NCBI GenBank assembly: GCA_013407085.1
Contig: JACCGJ010005107.1
Coordinates: forward strand, 1-64,000
Source: Atriophallophorus winterbourni
Lineage: Eukaryota > Platyhelminthes > Trematoda > Plagiorchiida > Microphallidae
Direction: 5' to 3'
DNA length: 64,000 nt
Shown: positions 9,747-20,543 of the stretch, piece by piece
How positions within the stretch are numbered: the first letter of the stretch is position 1
Layout of the letters: each line of letters begins with the position of its first letter
The notes under the pieces: generated by a model
The model's input: the letters and a program-made list of their open reading frames with translations, nothing else
The model's database searches: none
What the model was told of the DNA's origin: nothing
Position numbers and translations under genes: made by a program

Positions 9747-12700
9747 GTACGTTTCTCATCGGTCGACAAACGTGAGAGCAATGTACTGTATAAATCTACC
9801 TTTATAGTCCTGGGCAACCTGACAATATCTTAGCCCACGTGCAGTCTCCGACTGTGCGGCACTTAGCCTGGATCAGGCTTGTGATTTCATACCTTATACC
9901 AACTTTTTTGACATTTCGATAATATGCCAGATCTTTTCATTCAAGCTAACTTACACTCATATAACCGATCTTTCGTGGCAGATGTAGAACAGGCTCGTGA
10001 TGACGACTGTGCTAGTGTGTAATCGAACTCGAGCATCCGCTGGCATAGAACAAACCGTGGTCTGCGTGTACGATATTAAAGCTTGCGAATGCAGATAATG
10101 TGTGCAAGTCCGTGGGTTTCAACCCATCCACATATTCGTTGTGTTCATGTGATTAAATATGTTGATTGTACCGTAGTTAATTCGCTGTCTGCTATTTTTC
10201 CAGTGTTTCAAGTCACTGGGATTGTGCTCCTACAATCCCTACCTGATAAGGGCAACCAGCAAGAAACTAGTTACATGGTTTGCATAGTGTTGCTCGTATC
10301 ACCAGCATTTGCACCACAACCACTTTCTGGCTCTCCGTCGTCATCTGGTGGAGACAGTAAGATTAAGTTTAGTGAGTCTTGAAATAATGGATAAGTGGTA
10401 AACAATGTTCCACTTGAATGCAATTGTTGAATAGTTTTGTACAACAAACAACGGTGTCGAAATACACAATCACTTTGTGATGGGCGGTGAAGCACGCAAG
10501 ACGCTCTGCAATACCGTACATTAGTCGTTTATAGCTTGAGTGTTTGATTCTATATTCTGCAAACCCTATTGCACGGTAGTTTCAATGTCAGACTATGGTC
10601 ATCAAGTTTGTTCGATGGAACACTTTATTCTACTCCTACTTATGATGTACTATTTTGAGTGATTTTGCTCTCAATTAAATTTATTTTTCAAAATGTATTC
10701 AAGCGGTCATCTAATGTCAATGTTTTTAACTTTAGTGGCCCGGTAAATTGTTCGATATGTATATAAATATATGATGAAGTGTTTGCTGGTAGAAGAAAAA
10801 AGCTTTTTTCGAAAATACTCGATATTTCGTTTTTGTATTAATGTAGCATTCTTCTCCCGTCGTTCACGGGATGTATTTCATGCCATTTGAAACATCGCTC
10901 GAAATTTACCGTAAGACGCCGCAACGAGGCTCATTGCTTAATTTTTTATTGTTTTCTAGTTTTGTGAATGTACTAGCATTTGATCTGTCTAGCACTCCTC
11001 TCCCGGTTCAATGTACCTTCCTTATTCTTTTACAGTTATGGATCAATGCATATATAAGTTCATTAGGAATCGGAGTATATCATACCGGGGTCTCTGTTTA
11101 CGGCATTGGTATGTACTACAATTTTCCAAATTTTTTTAAGTATTTATGCTAACCTGTTCTTGCCCTCCTATAGAATCCGTAGTTATTTAATTCCCTCCCT
11201 TCAACATGTTTTTGGATGTTGTTTTTCGTGGTTGTTTAACAATTTAGCATTCGGTACATGCTACTGGTGTAATGTTGTCTCTAATGATGATCAAGATTTG
11301 TGTTTACTGGTTTTGCGTTTTAATTACGTGGATTACATGTTTAAATGTCTTCTGTTGTTTTGTTTTTGTGAATCTATGCTTATGTTCACTGCTTTCGGGC
11401 TTGACGGTCGTCCTATCAGCACGAAGCATTTTGAGCTGCTCGGTTACTTGTTTGTCAGTAGAAATGTGTTATCTCGCGATCGGTTTACTTTTGCTTGCCG
11501 GTGTCGACCAAATGCACTTGAGTGTGAGCACAGGGATCTGAGCAATACGATACGTTGGCAAAACATGTGGATCCTGTTCGTACTGTTTATACCCGATGGT
11601 TGCGAACGACATGAAACCTGCGTGTGTGATGAAAATGCATGCAAATCACGATACCTCGGCTATTTCTAAACGCTTCATTGCTTGACCAGTATTCACTGTG
11701 ATGTTCAGTATTTCAACACGTGAAAGAACACTATTTAACAGTGGTACATTGTGTGAAACATTGTGTGCAAAATGGATCTGTTCGCACGCGCTGCGTGCTT
11801 AAACGTTAATGCTAACCTCTGACCGTAGCTAACCTGAACATTAATAACAAATTATCGGTGGTGGCCGGTAACGGTGCACAGCGTGCATTTTCATCTGTTT
11901 GACTAACTTGGGCTGCATTCAAGTACACGCTGTGACATCATGTCACACTATCGCTTTCGTAAACATTTGTTTAACCTTAATCATCGTAATGCGATCTCAC
12001 TCCTTGCGTCGTTTATTAAACTGTGTAACAGTGTTTGATTCCGAGTAATTGCTTCCACAAATGGCTTATACCGCGCAAGTTCGTTACGGAACGTAGAAGC
12101 CACCAGTAGCGCTGTTTTGATTTTTATGCTTCGATTTCTCCTCGCTTAATGTATTGCAACCAACGATTACAATGCGTTTTGTTTATAAATTAGAATATAG
12201 CTATGGTGGTCATCCGATGAGCTATTCTGGTATTTTCGCCATGGCGCCGATGGACACTGAAATGCTTGGACCAAACTACGTTTTCAAGTGGGTGCCATTC
12301 GTGCTTTACCTGTGTCATATAGTCCTTGTTTTGAAAAATTGTGATCATTTCATTCAGAAAGCTTGTGTTGTCGTTTTTCAAAATGCTTCTGCATTAAAGT
12401 ACTGATACACAAGCATGGAACATGGCCTAGTGCCGCACTGTCGTAGACGGTGCGTGGGCTTAGGGTATTGTCAGGTTGTCAAGACAGTAAAGACAGGTGT
12501 ATCAGATGTATCTTTGGAAAATCAATTTTGCTTTTTCTCGATCATGTACTCTTATGAAAGAACCCACATAAAGTAGCTTGTTAATGATAGAAAATGGGCA
12601 TTCTGAATTTGTTACTTAGCCGCAGTTATACATGCCTCACACTGGGCACAACGCGCCTTGATATTCTCACATTAACATCATGGACAGTGTTACATTGATA

Positions 12701-15700
12701 GGAAGTTGTTGTTGGCCACCTTCGGTCGATGTCGACCATGGATGAACATCACAATCGCATGAATGTTCATGTTCTACAGCTTTTGGAATGACTAAACAGT
12801 CCGATTCGGGAGGAACAATTTCTCCCGCAGCGCTTGCAACGATAGTCAGAAGCTTTAGTTTTGCACAGACGATGAATGATAAGTGTCGCAGTCTGCGCTT
12901 TGATATGATCTGATTGATAGCAAGTACCATGTGCTTAACTGTCATACAACCATGACACGTTACCATCCTAAATAGATTGATAGAAGTGAGCCTCGAAAAC
13001 CTATTGGACATGTCGAAGATTAGGCATAGACACTGGGATGAGGTAACTACACCTCAAATCAAGCATACAATCAGGCAAGTCTTGTGCACGAGTTTTAACG
13101 ACATCAACATGACAGCTTCCTTGTTGCTTTCACTGTCACGCATCATATCAAGCTTTCCTCGACACTTCACTTGACAGCAGACAAGACTAATCAAACACTC
13201 CAAAATGTCTACAACATGGTGATGTGATATCCTGAATATCTCCTTGTTCTTTTATTTGAAATAACAAACACTTGTTCGAATGTCGTAAATGTTGGGTTTG
13301 GGGCAGCTCTGTTTCATTCACGGATTCGTATAAACAGAGTTAAAATCTACTTCTCTGATTACTTTTACATGTTGAAGAATAAAAATTGTTCCCGTTGTTG
13401 TTGTTGTTGTTTGTTTAGAACATCAATCGAGGTGGGTTATACCGATTTTACCGAGGCGGACATCACACTTGTTCTCGAGGATATGGGTCCGGAATTTCGA
13501 GGCAATCAGTATCATTTGCTGCATCGCAACTGCAATCACTTTTCTGCTGCATTTATTCAAGTGAGTGCTCAATGAATGCTGCATCTTATAGATTATCGCA
13601 CTTTTGGTATGTATGGTCATTTGCTGATCTAGATGTGATTGTTCTGTTTACGCAACATGCAGCCCAGTTCGACATAATGTTGGACTTTTTGCTTGATGAA
13701 TGCGCTTCGCTTGTGTGGAAACGCATATTTGTACGAGGCGGCTTACACATGGCACGGATGTACAATCGTGCAGTATTTCTGTGCTGTGCGGCTAACATCG
13801 CGCTAAATTGATTGGCCATCGACAATGGGCTGCATGCTGAAACTCGCTGGAGTCTCACTACCATTTCTATTTTCTTTCTTATATCTGTCTAGGTCTGAGC
13901 TACCTGACAGTATCTTTGCCCATATGCAGTCTATGAGTGTGCGGCACCTTGTCCAGATCAGGCTTGTGCTTTCATACATACATATACGTAGAAATCTGTG
14001 TATTCTGTCTAGGCCTGGGCAACCTGACAGTATCTCAGCCCACGTACAGTCCTTGACTGTGCGGCACTTTGCCCGGACCAGGCTTGTGCTTTCATACCAT
14101 ATACCAGTCTGTGTATGATCGAGCAAAGCAAGAAAATTTGAGTCAGTAATCCGCGTGCCAATAATAATTTAAAGAACGTTTATGTAACAGGTTTTAAAAG
14201 TGTTTGGTAACGTTTCGCTTCTGACTCAAGCTTAGTGAGACCGATTTTGATAGTCAGAACAAGGAACGTGACTAAGTAGCACTCCATCCACTGTCTGTGC
14301 TGAACCTCACCACTGAGCCGTCTGTCACAAGCATGGCTGATAACAGATCGTTTTGCCTAAAATGATGCGATGTATGTTAAAATACTCAAGGCCAGTTAAC
14401 TCTTGATCACAGGGGTAAAATACATATCTAACGTTGAATAAAAATGCTCGTTTGCATGCATTTTCATCACCCACGGCACGACTAACGTTGTTTGTGTCTA
14501 AACCTTTTTTCTAAACAGTAAATAAAATATTAAGCATAAGGGGAATTCTGACCAACCCACGTTCCGATCAGTGCTGAGCGCCAAAACTTATTGACTGTTT
14601 TAAGTCTTGCCAAGTTTGAGTGCATGCCTGCAGTTCGCGTTTTAATACCGCGTCTTACTACACGCCCAAACCAATACTATCGTTTTCATCTATAACGTGC
14701 TCATCATGAAGCGTGTAAAGCTAGATAGTTTTACGTATGTCGGCAATCGCATCAATATTTCAGCGTCGTTAGATAATAATATTTCGACATTCATTTCTCA
14801 AGCAACTCTAGCAATCAGTAGCCACTTGTGGCATCCGAAAACACTTTCTTACAACAGCAACAGTGCTGTAAAGGGTCAAAGCTTGATCCATAAGCAAAGC
14901 GATTATCCAATGTCTCCAAGTGTTTGGCTTACGCTACATCCATAACATCATGAGAGTTAGCAGGTATTATCGTAAATGTAATGAGTCTGTCTGTAATAAC
15001 ATTCCCCTGTTGGCAATATTGTTCCAAAACAAGATGGACTACATGGTTTGAATCATATATTGGGGATGGCGAAACATTGACTTTCGACGGTGATTGTTAT
15101 GTGCAATCTCACATCCCGGTTGACGCAAAACTAAGAATGGCTAAACCACCACATAGCATACATAGCTGAAGACCTTTCTATGATCCTCCGATTCCATATC
15201 CAGGACAGCGATTCCTGCTATTCGATATCGCTAGTTACACTTAAGAACCTCGTAAAATCGTGTTGTTTTGTTACGCTTTTACTGTGAGCATCTTATTAGG
15301 TGTGTTTGAGTTAGAACGTTTACAAGCAATTGTGAATACTCGTTTAAATGGCAGATTCCATGCTCCCATACCATTTCATCACGTTGTATGCAAATGTTTT
15401 CGATAACCGTTTCCAGAAATATGTATTTATTCAATTTATAGATATTAACATCCATGGCACACCAGACGGTGATGATCTTAATTGAATCCTGTCAGCTTCC
15501 TCCTCCTATTTTATTGATTCCGTTTTAGTTTCTCTGTGGAGCAAGCTTGCCAAAGTGGATCAATCGTCTGGCTACAGTCGGAGCGAAACTTCCGTTTATC
15601 GAGCGTTCCATTCCAAGAATCTGGCTTACTCCTCGTCCGTTCACGGTATGCGGCGAACTCATTTCGTAAAATAGATTGCCTGATCGGCTGGTTTGTGACC

Positions 15701-18700
15701 AACCTTCAATCTTTCAATCTATCTCGTTGCTAAGTTTTTCGGTTACATAAATAATGTTTTTTTCACGATTTTACCCATCGCATTTGATTAGATTTAATGA
15801 TGGTGCAATGGTTTGTGTCCATCCATAACTCGTTATGTAAGTGTTCTTCCGGACAGGTCTTATTTGCTCAAAACAACTATTTCAGTGAATAGAGGTCATG
15901 CGGCCATGCTCTCATGTCATTTTTTCCTATTTTTTTGTCATATCTGTCTAGGCCTGGGCAACCTGACAGTATCTCAGCTCACGTGCAGTCTCTGACTGTG
16001 CGGCACTTTGCCTGGATCAGGCTTGTGCTTTCACATCACATGTAGATCAGGCTTTTTCGCGAACGACCTTTATCGAGAACCTTCATTGTTCCTCTGATCT
16101 GACTCTACAAACCCACGTGCATTCACAACCACAACCCCCCAGAATAAGTTCGCAGTGTATCGACCGTCGCTTGTGTTAAACTAGGTCGTCTTGACTGTTG
16201 CGTGTAGTATGATGCTGCTAGCCTGCAATAAAAGACTTTGCTCAACTTAGCGGATCTTTCTTTTGCATATCCAGCTGTGAGAAAATGAGTATCTTCCTCC
16301 CAGAAAACCACGGGTCCGTTTTGGAAACCCTGTGTTTCCTCGTACGTTGATGTTCTGAGTACCCCAGCGCGGTAAAATATAGGAAAGTGGGCTGCATTAG
16401 CTCTTATTTTGGCGGTTTTCGCCGTTAATATTTGTTGTCTATTGGAAACGCGCTTTTACGATTCATTTATCATTACTTAACTGACTGTTCCAAACCTTTC
16501 GATACGCCACTTTTCGCGCTGCTCAGGTGACCCCGTAGCTGTCCTTTCAGGTCACACGTATGTTGGTATCATGCTGACCGGATACGCGGGACCCTTGATA
16601 ATTTACTGCAACCGCACATTCGTTATCATCACCAATGGCGATATTACATTTATAGTACATATCGCGGCTTCACTGCAACGCAATATCGACTTCATTAAAT
16701 GGGAAGAGCTGGGGACTCCACAAGCTGCACCTCTCTATACAGATAAAGTGTGTGCCAACTGGGTTGTGGCGTCTACCCATCTGTTGTATGCAAATAAGCG
16801 TCAACAACAATGAATTAGTATGGCGAGATCAACTTTTGACTTTCACTGTTATGCGTCATAGCAATGTTTTTTATCATTTTGCCTAAGAGCATGTTCGTTC
16901 GAACACATCCTATTCGATTGCTACTGTGAAACCTACATTGATTTTGATCACACTCCTGCACCATGTAAGTGTGCGTTAAGTTTCTTCGATAAAAAATTTC
17001 ATACGTAAATCGCACATTGATAAAAAATTCTCTGTCCTCATTCCGAGAACCCAACAGGACTACCTTGAGTAACTCGCTCCCAACTGCTGTATTTGCTACT
17101 TCCACGCAAAAGTGCAACCAGTTGTCTTAGCATGTGCATGTGGTATAGACGCATGGTACCACACAACGAGCTTTACAGTCCAATTGGATTTCGCTACTGA
17201 AATTGCGTTTTCGGATCCGAGCACAACAAGCAACCTAGACGCTGGGAGAATCGACTTAAACGGTTGTTGCAACTTGATGTGGATATTTGGTAGCTGAATA
17301 AGATCGAACAAATGGAAGTAGCAATTCATGCGGACAATGGGCACCAAACTGTCACTGTAGCCGACGGGACTCTCACCCTCTTCAAGAGCCACCGCCCGTT
17401 GCGCTGTGCCAAACATTTAGTTGCCCAATATGACGCATTTTTGCCTTGGTGATTTGGCGTGGATCCTCCTAGTGATTCAGAAATTGAAGCATGTGTCGAA
17501 TTCGTGAACGGATTCACGTATGCTAGCCCTCATGTCATTTATTTTGTCTAGAATTGACTGTCATCAAAACTAAGGTCTGTGTAGTGGCAATTTGAACTGT
17601 TAGTCTGCTGGAACTTCACACAAAGAGCATATAGAACATATGTCATTAATCGACATCTATTTCCTTGTTATTTTGGGTGAGAGCTGGCACCATTGCTTGC
17701 GCAACGGTGCTGCCAGCAATGAGGTTTTAGGCCGTATTATTCACGTAAAAAACCAGCAGATGTTACGGTGGCTATGTCGCGTTTGTGGATGCTGCGATAT
17801 CAACTTTCGAGACGACGACGCATTCAAATTGGCGCCGAAATCGGAGTAGCCAAACTATCTCACGGCACAGAAGGAAGTAACATGTAAACTTGCTAATCGA
17901 CATCTTACCGCGTTTTCCGATCTGTGTTGCCAGTGGTTTGATAGATTTTATAGATGTCTCAAACCGCATCATTAACGGCCTTCATGTATGCATATTATTG
18001 TTGTATTAAAGTAACGTGTTCCCGTTTCAAGAAGGAGAGAAATGAATGTAATGCTTCATAAGAAAGTTTCAAAATTTAAACTTTGATGATGAAGAAAATT
18101 GGTTATGATTCTTAACAATAAACATCTGGAGTTGTTATCGCATGCAAGCTGAAACACGCTGGAATCTCACTACCATTTCTATTTCCCCCCTCATATCTGT
18201 CTAGTCCTGGGCGGCCTGACAGTATCTTAGCCCACGTGCCGTTTCTGACTGTGCGGCACTTTGCCTGGATCAGGCTTGTGCTTTCATGCCATACCATTCT
18301 CACTGCTTAATAGCTTTTGAATGTGTTTTGAATGTCAGTGCTTGAAATTTTAACTTGAGAGACACCTCAAGGCTCTCTTTCCTTCTCTTTATGAGCATAA
18401 TTCCATTTTCGTTGCATAGCAGTCATTGATTTGTTATCTCGATGTCGTGTTGTTTTTGAAGCTGGTGGTTTAGTATACTTCTGAATTTAGATGCTGGGTT
18501 GCAAATGTTTGTTTCTGATGTATGTAACTGGGTTTTAGGGTCGTATTTTGCGTTGTGCTAATTAATATCTGCAAAAATGAAACATCCTATGATCCTTAAC
18601 GCGACTATCCATAATCGAATCTTTGGTCGCGACGTATATATCGTAAAAACCGTTAACATGTATAGACTTCGCTGGTTAAGCCACGTATTACGAATGGGAA

Positions 18701-20543
18701 ATCATCGTTTTCCTATCGCGGTTTTGTTTGCTACTCTTCACTCGGAATGCCGATGTTGTAAAGGTGGTCACCTCTGACTTGGCTCAAGCAGATGAAGGCT
18801 TTGACTGTTAAACTACCTGCGGTTGGTGCGATCCGTCTTCCGGGTTGGGGTCCAAAATATGAAAATTCACGGTGGCTTTTTACGCTTAGCGATATGACCC
18901 AAAATCGTGTTCATTGGCGGTCTTGTTGTACACATCTTCTTATAAGTGTTTGATTAACCTTGTTGTCTGTTGTCAAGTGAAGTGGCGAGGGAAGCTTGTT
19001 ATGATGTGCGGCAGTGAAAGCCGCAAGGAATCTGTCATGCTGATGTCTCGCTACTCGTTCACAACACATGGTTGAATGCATGTTTGATTCGAGGTGTAGG
19101 TATTTCATCCCAATCGTCTGTGTCCAATCGTTTATAAGTTCAACAGCTTTTGAGGTCCCGCCTTTGCCCATCTTTTTAGAATCTTTACTATTTCATGGTT
19201 GTACGACAGTTAAGCACACGGTAATTCTTACCGGTTTAATGTTGTCAGTGATGATTATGATGCATTTTATCGAACCCTCTCGTAAAAGCCTTAAAACACA
19301 ACCACGGCATAAATCCCTTTTCAAAGCCACGTACCTCATTCCGTGCAAGGTAAGCATGAATTGCATCCTTCCAACACTCAGCAATGCCACTTTGTGTGAA
19401 TTTACCTGACTGCAGTGTGCTCCTTCTGACCAGAGGTTAACCAGTATGATTCTGTCCAGTTATTTTTGTTAGCAATGATCTTTTTGAATCCGATTCTCAA
19501 AATCTGGTTTCCTACAAGGTGTGCGTCTTGTCCATTATCGATCTAACATAACTTGTTGGTTGTTCTTACGCGCTCATTTTGACTACTTGTTAATAGAACC
19601 AACGTATTCGTTCATGTTTTGCTGTTTTTGCTCGTCTGCCTGATGCAGGCTTATAGATTTAATGCCAACCTGTTCCACGATTTCATTTTGCCACTCTGAA
19701 CCGCTTTACCCTGAACAATCGACTTTCTTTTTCTCATTTGTACCTGTTATAATGATTGCAAATCCTTGTATTTTTCTTTATTTTTTGCATATCATTTCCT
19801 AATCGATTTAGACACCTTGTTTACAGGAGGGCGAACTCTCACGTCTCAGCGCGATCGAAACTGTCTCCAACGATTCTTCGTCTCAATTGTCGGAACCAAT
19901 ATCCTCCAGAGCACGTCACTCTTGGCGCCGGGTGAAATCTCGTTCACGAAACTCCTCTGTGCCATCTTCATCGAGAAGATCCCATTTCCATGTAAATTCT
20001 GGGCTCTCCCGAGCCGAATCACACATTTCTTCCAAAACGCCTAATCTGTCTACGTCACAAGTTGTTTTTCCCACCGAGAATGACGTCATTCCGTTTGAGC
20101 ATTTATCTTCGCTTCCTAGTCCACCCATGTGCGTGGAACAAATCCGAGATTCCGAAAACCATTCCAGTTCAACATCGATGGTCGTATCAGATTGTTCGGT
20201 GGTTTCTGATCTTCATACCACGGTTTCTCGCCACCCTCAGCAATCTCCACGTATTCCGTGTTGCGTTGGAACCGATCCTTCCGTGCCCGAATACTCTACA
20301 ATCACTCCCGTTCCATCTCTTCCCAGTGCTTGTTGTCTGCAAATCGTGGATGAAAGTTTATTCCCGCATCAGCATTACCGAGCCTCCTCTGTTAGACAAT
20401 CGGGTCTGAGCGGCACCACTAATTTCGCCTCGAGTCTCCTCGATCGCTTGCAAAATTTATGCGGTCAATCTCAACAATCAGACGATTCACTCGAAGAACC
20501 GATCGTTCCTCAAACCCAATATGTCTTCCACAATTGTTCGTAA
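9624..20543 (+). CDS. DESI2: DESI2-like PPPDE-family protease, six coding exons
   Basis: Exons at 9624-9746, 11036-11108, 12194-12287, 13419-13560, 15529-15645 and 19827-20543 splice at GT/AG sites with consistent phase to give about 421 aa. The PPPDE papain-like fold reads VTVNVYDM, ISSLGIGVYHTGVSVYG, then YGGHP with the catalytic His and HRNCNHFSAAFIQ with the catalytic Cys. FLCGASLPKWINRLA and WLTPRPFT continue the similarity to vertebrate DESI2. Family members remove ubiquitin or SUMO from substrates in the cytoplasm. The vertebrate protein is about 194 aa; here a ~238-aa Ser-rich tail is added by the last exon, and a ~33-aa basic N-terminal lead precedes the fold. Exon joins were deduced by homology and phase, not from transcripts. 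Confidence 0.9.
9797..9898. repeat. Dispersed repeat family A, copy 1
   Basis: About 100 bp with the core CCTGGGCAACCTGACA, GTGCGGCACTT and CTGGATCAGGCTTGTG. At least four further copies follow in the same gene, all in this orientation. Confidence 0.85.
10215..10490 (-). repeat. Dispersed repeat family B, copy 1
   Basis: Contains CACTTTCTGGCTCTCCGTCG and GGTGGAGACAGTAAGATTAAG, then a segment whose reverse complement matches the CACTTGAATGC/GTACAAAAC part of the copy at 45500-45835. Orientation is opposite to that copy. Confidence 0.75.
10491..11035. other. Rest of DESI2-like intron 1
   Basis: AT-rich intronic sequence with no recognised repeat or ORF of interest. Confidence 0.5.
11036..11108 (+). 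CDS. DESI2: DESI2-like exon 2
   Basis: Preceded by TTACAG and followed by GTATGT. Encodes LWINAYISSLGIGVYHTGVS then VYG, the conserved segment before the catalytic His. Seventy-three nucleotides leave phase 1. Confidence 0.9.
12194..12287 (+). CDS. DESI2: DESI2-like exon 3 with catalytic His
   Basis: Follows AAATTAG and precedes GTGGGT. Encodes EYSYGGHPMSYSGIFAMAP then LGPNYVFK; the His of GGHP is the family catalytic base. Confidence 0.9.
12706..12860 (-). mobile_element. RTE-type LINE 3' terminal fragment
   Basis: The reverse complement matches 47400-47530 closely: GCGGGAGAAATTGTTCCTCC, then GATTGTGATGTTCATCCATG and the GTCGACATCGACCGAAGG end. At 47400 this segment follows a recognisable RTE RT C-terminus, so it is the 3' end of that family. 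Confidence 0.75.
12920..13200 (-). repeat. Repeat shared with 18940-19230 in inverted orientation
   Basis: The reverse complement of 12935-12962 (TCATGGTTGTATGACAGTTA) matches 19190-19220. The plus-strand stretch 13025-13200 (GGGATGAGGTAACTACACCT, then CAACATGACAGCTTCCTTG and CACTTCACTTGACA) matches the reverse complement of 18945-19105. Both copies adjoin RTE-type 3' sequence, so this is probably part of an RTE-related element. Confidence 0.65.
13419..13560 (+). CDS. DESI2: DESI2-like exon 4 with catalytic Cys
   Basis: Follows TTTGTTTAG and precedes GTGAGT. Encodes VGYTDFTEADITLVLEDMG then YHLLHRNCNHFSAAFIQ; the Cys of RNCNHF is the family nucleophile. Ends in phase 0. Confidence 0.95.
13826..13976. 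repeat. Dispersed repeat family A, copy 2 (long form)
   Basis: Long form starting GCATGCTGAAACTCGCTGG with CTCACTACCATTTCTATTT, then the family core. The minus strand is open through it and reads CRTLIDCIWAKILSG. It is followed by a second core copy in tandem. Confidence 0.85.
14004..14101. repeat. Dispersed repeat family A, copy 3 (core only)
   Basis: Tandem neighbour of copy 2, separated by about 28 bp. The minus strand reads CRTVKDCTWAEILSGCPGLD in frame with the previous copy. Confidence 0.85.
14102..15528. other. Intron sequence without recognised features
   Basis: Most of DESI2-like intron 4 after the repeat copies. Small ORFs at 14697-14945 and 14981-15169 have no recognised motif or splice context. 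Confidence 0.5.
15529..15645 (+). CDS. DESI2: DESI2-like exon 5
   Basis: Follows CCGTTTTAG and precedes GTATGC. Thirty-nine codons reading FLCGASLPKWINRLATVG then PRIWLTPRPFT, aligning with the region just after the catalytic Cys block in vertebrate DESI2 (xLCGKxIPRWINRLA). Confidence 0.95.
15944..16038. repeat. Dispersed repeat family A, copy 4
   Basis: Core sequence beginning TCATATCTGTCTAGGCCTGG and ending GATCAGGCTTGTGCTTTCAC, in the intron between DESI2-like exons 5 and 6. Confidence 0.85.
16040..18137. other. Intron sequence without recognised features
   Basis: Part of DESI2-like intron 5. Several ORFs of 60-106 codons occur on both strands between 16123 and 17972, but none has a family motif, and they overlap on opposite strands as expected by chance. 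Confidence 0.5.
18138..18297. repeat. Dispersed repeat family A, copy 5 (long form)
   Basis: Long form beginning GCATGCAAGCTGAAACACGC and ending CTTTCATGCCATACC, about 160 bp. The minus-strand frame CRTVRNGTWAKILSGRPGLD is open as in copies 2 and 3. Confidence 0.85.
18577..18960 (+). pseudogene. RTE-type (SR2-like) reverse transcriptase C-terminal fragment
   Basis: The plus strand reads ATIHNRIFGRDVYIVKTVNM then YRLRWLSHVLRMGNHRFPIA, and in the next frame LPGWGPKYENSRWLFTLSDM. These match the C-terminal region of schistosome SR2-type RTE retrotransposons (LHRLRWLGHVLRMPxHRLPRRA and GWGPRDxxNRW). At least one frameshift and a stop near 18776 break it. It lies in the last DESI2-like intron. 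Confidence 0.75.
18930..19230 (+). repeat. Repeat shared with 12920-13200 in inverted orientation
   Basis: Inverted partner of the 12920-13200 segment, about 70-80% alike by eye. It follows the RTE C-terminal fragment directly and may be its 3' UTR. Confidence 0.65.
19231..19826. other. Intron sequence before DESI2-like exon 6
   Basis: No recognised repeat or coding motif. A pyrimidine-rich stretch at 19740-19825 precedes the acceptor. Confidence 0.5.
19827..20543 (+). CDS. DESI2: DESI2-like exon 6, Ser-rich tail and stop
   Basis: Follows TTGTTTACAG. An open frame of 238 codons plus TAA, starting EGELSRLSAIETVSNDSSSQ and ending TQYVFHNCS. It is rich in Ser, Pro and Arg (SRARHSWRRVKSRSRNSS) and looks disordered. 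No domain was recognised. It is in phase with exon 5 and is the only long plus-strand open frame nearby, which supports it as the terminal exon. No AATAAA was found in the next 250 bases. Confidence 0.75.
   Translation, partial: EGELSRLSAIETVSNDSSSQLSEPISSRARHSWRRVKSRSRNSSVPSSSRRSHFHVNSGLSRAESHISSKTPNLSTSQVVFPTENDVIPFEHLSSLPSPPMCVEQIRDSENHSSSTSMVVSDCSVVSDLHTTVSRHPQQSPRIPCCVGTDPSVPEYSTITPVPSLPSACCLQIVDESLFPHQHYRASSVRQSGLSGTTNFASSLLDRLQNLCGQSQQSDDSLEEPIVPQTQYVFHNCS

Noticed and set aside
11106..11669. 187-codon plus-strand ORF in DESI2-like intron 2
   Set aside because: It starts at the exon 2 donor and runs through the intron; it has no family motif and another frame is open too.
13803..14126. 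107-codon minus-strand ORF as a host gene
   Set aside because: It is composed of two tandem copies of dispersed repeat A plus flank, so it is repeat sequence; kept only as a finding about the repeat.
16123..17972. Cluster of ORFs of 60-106 codons on both strands
   Set aside because: Overlapping on opposite strands, no motif, no splice context; chance ORFs in an intron.
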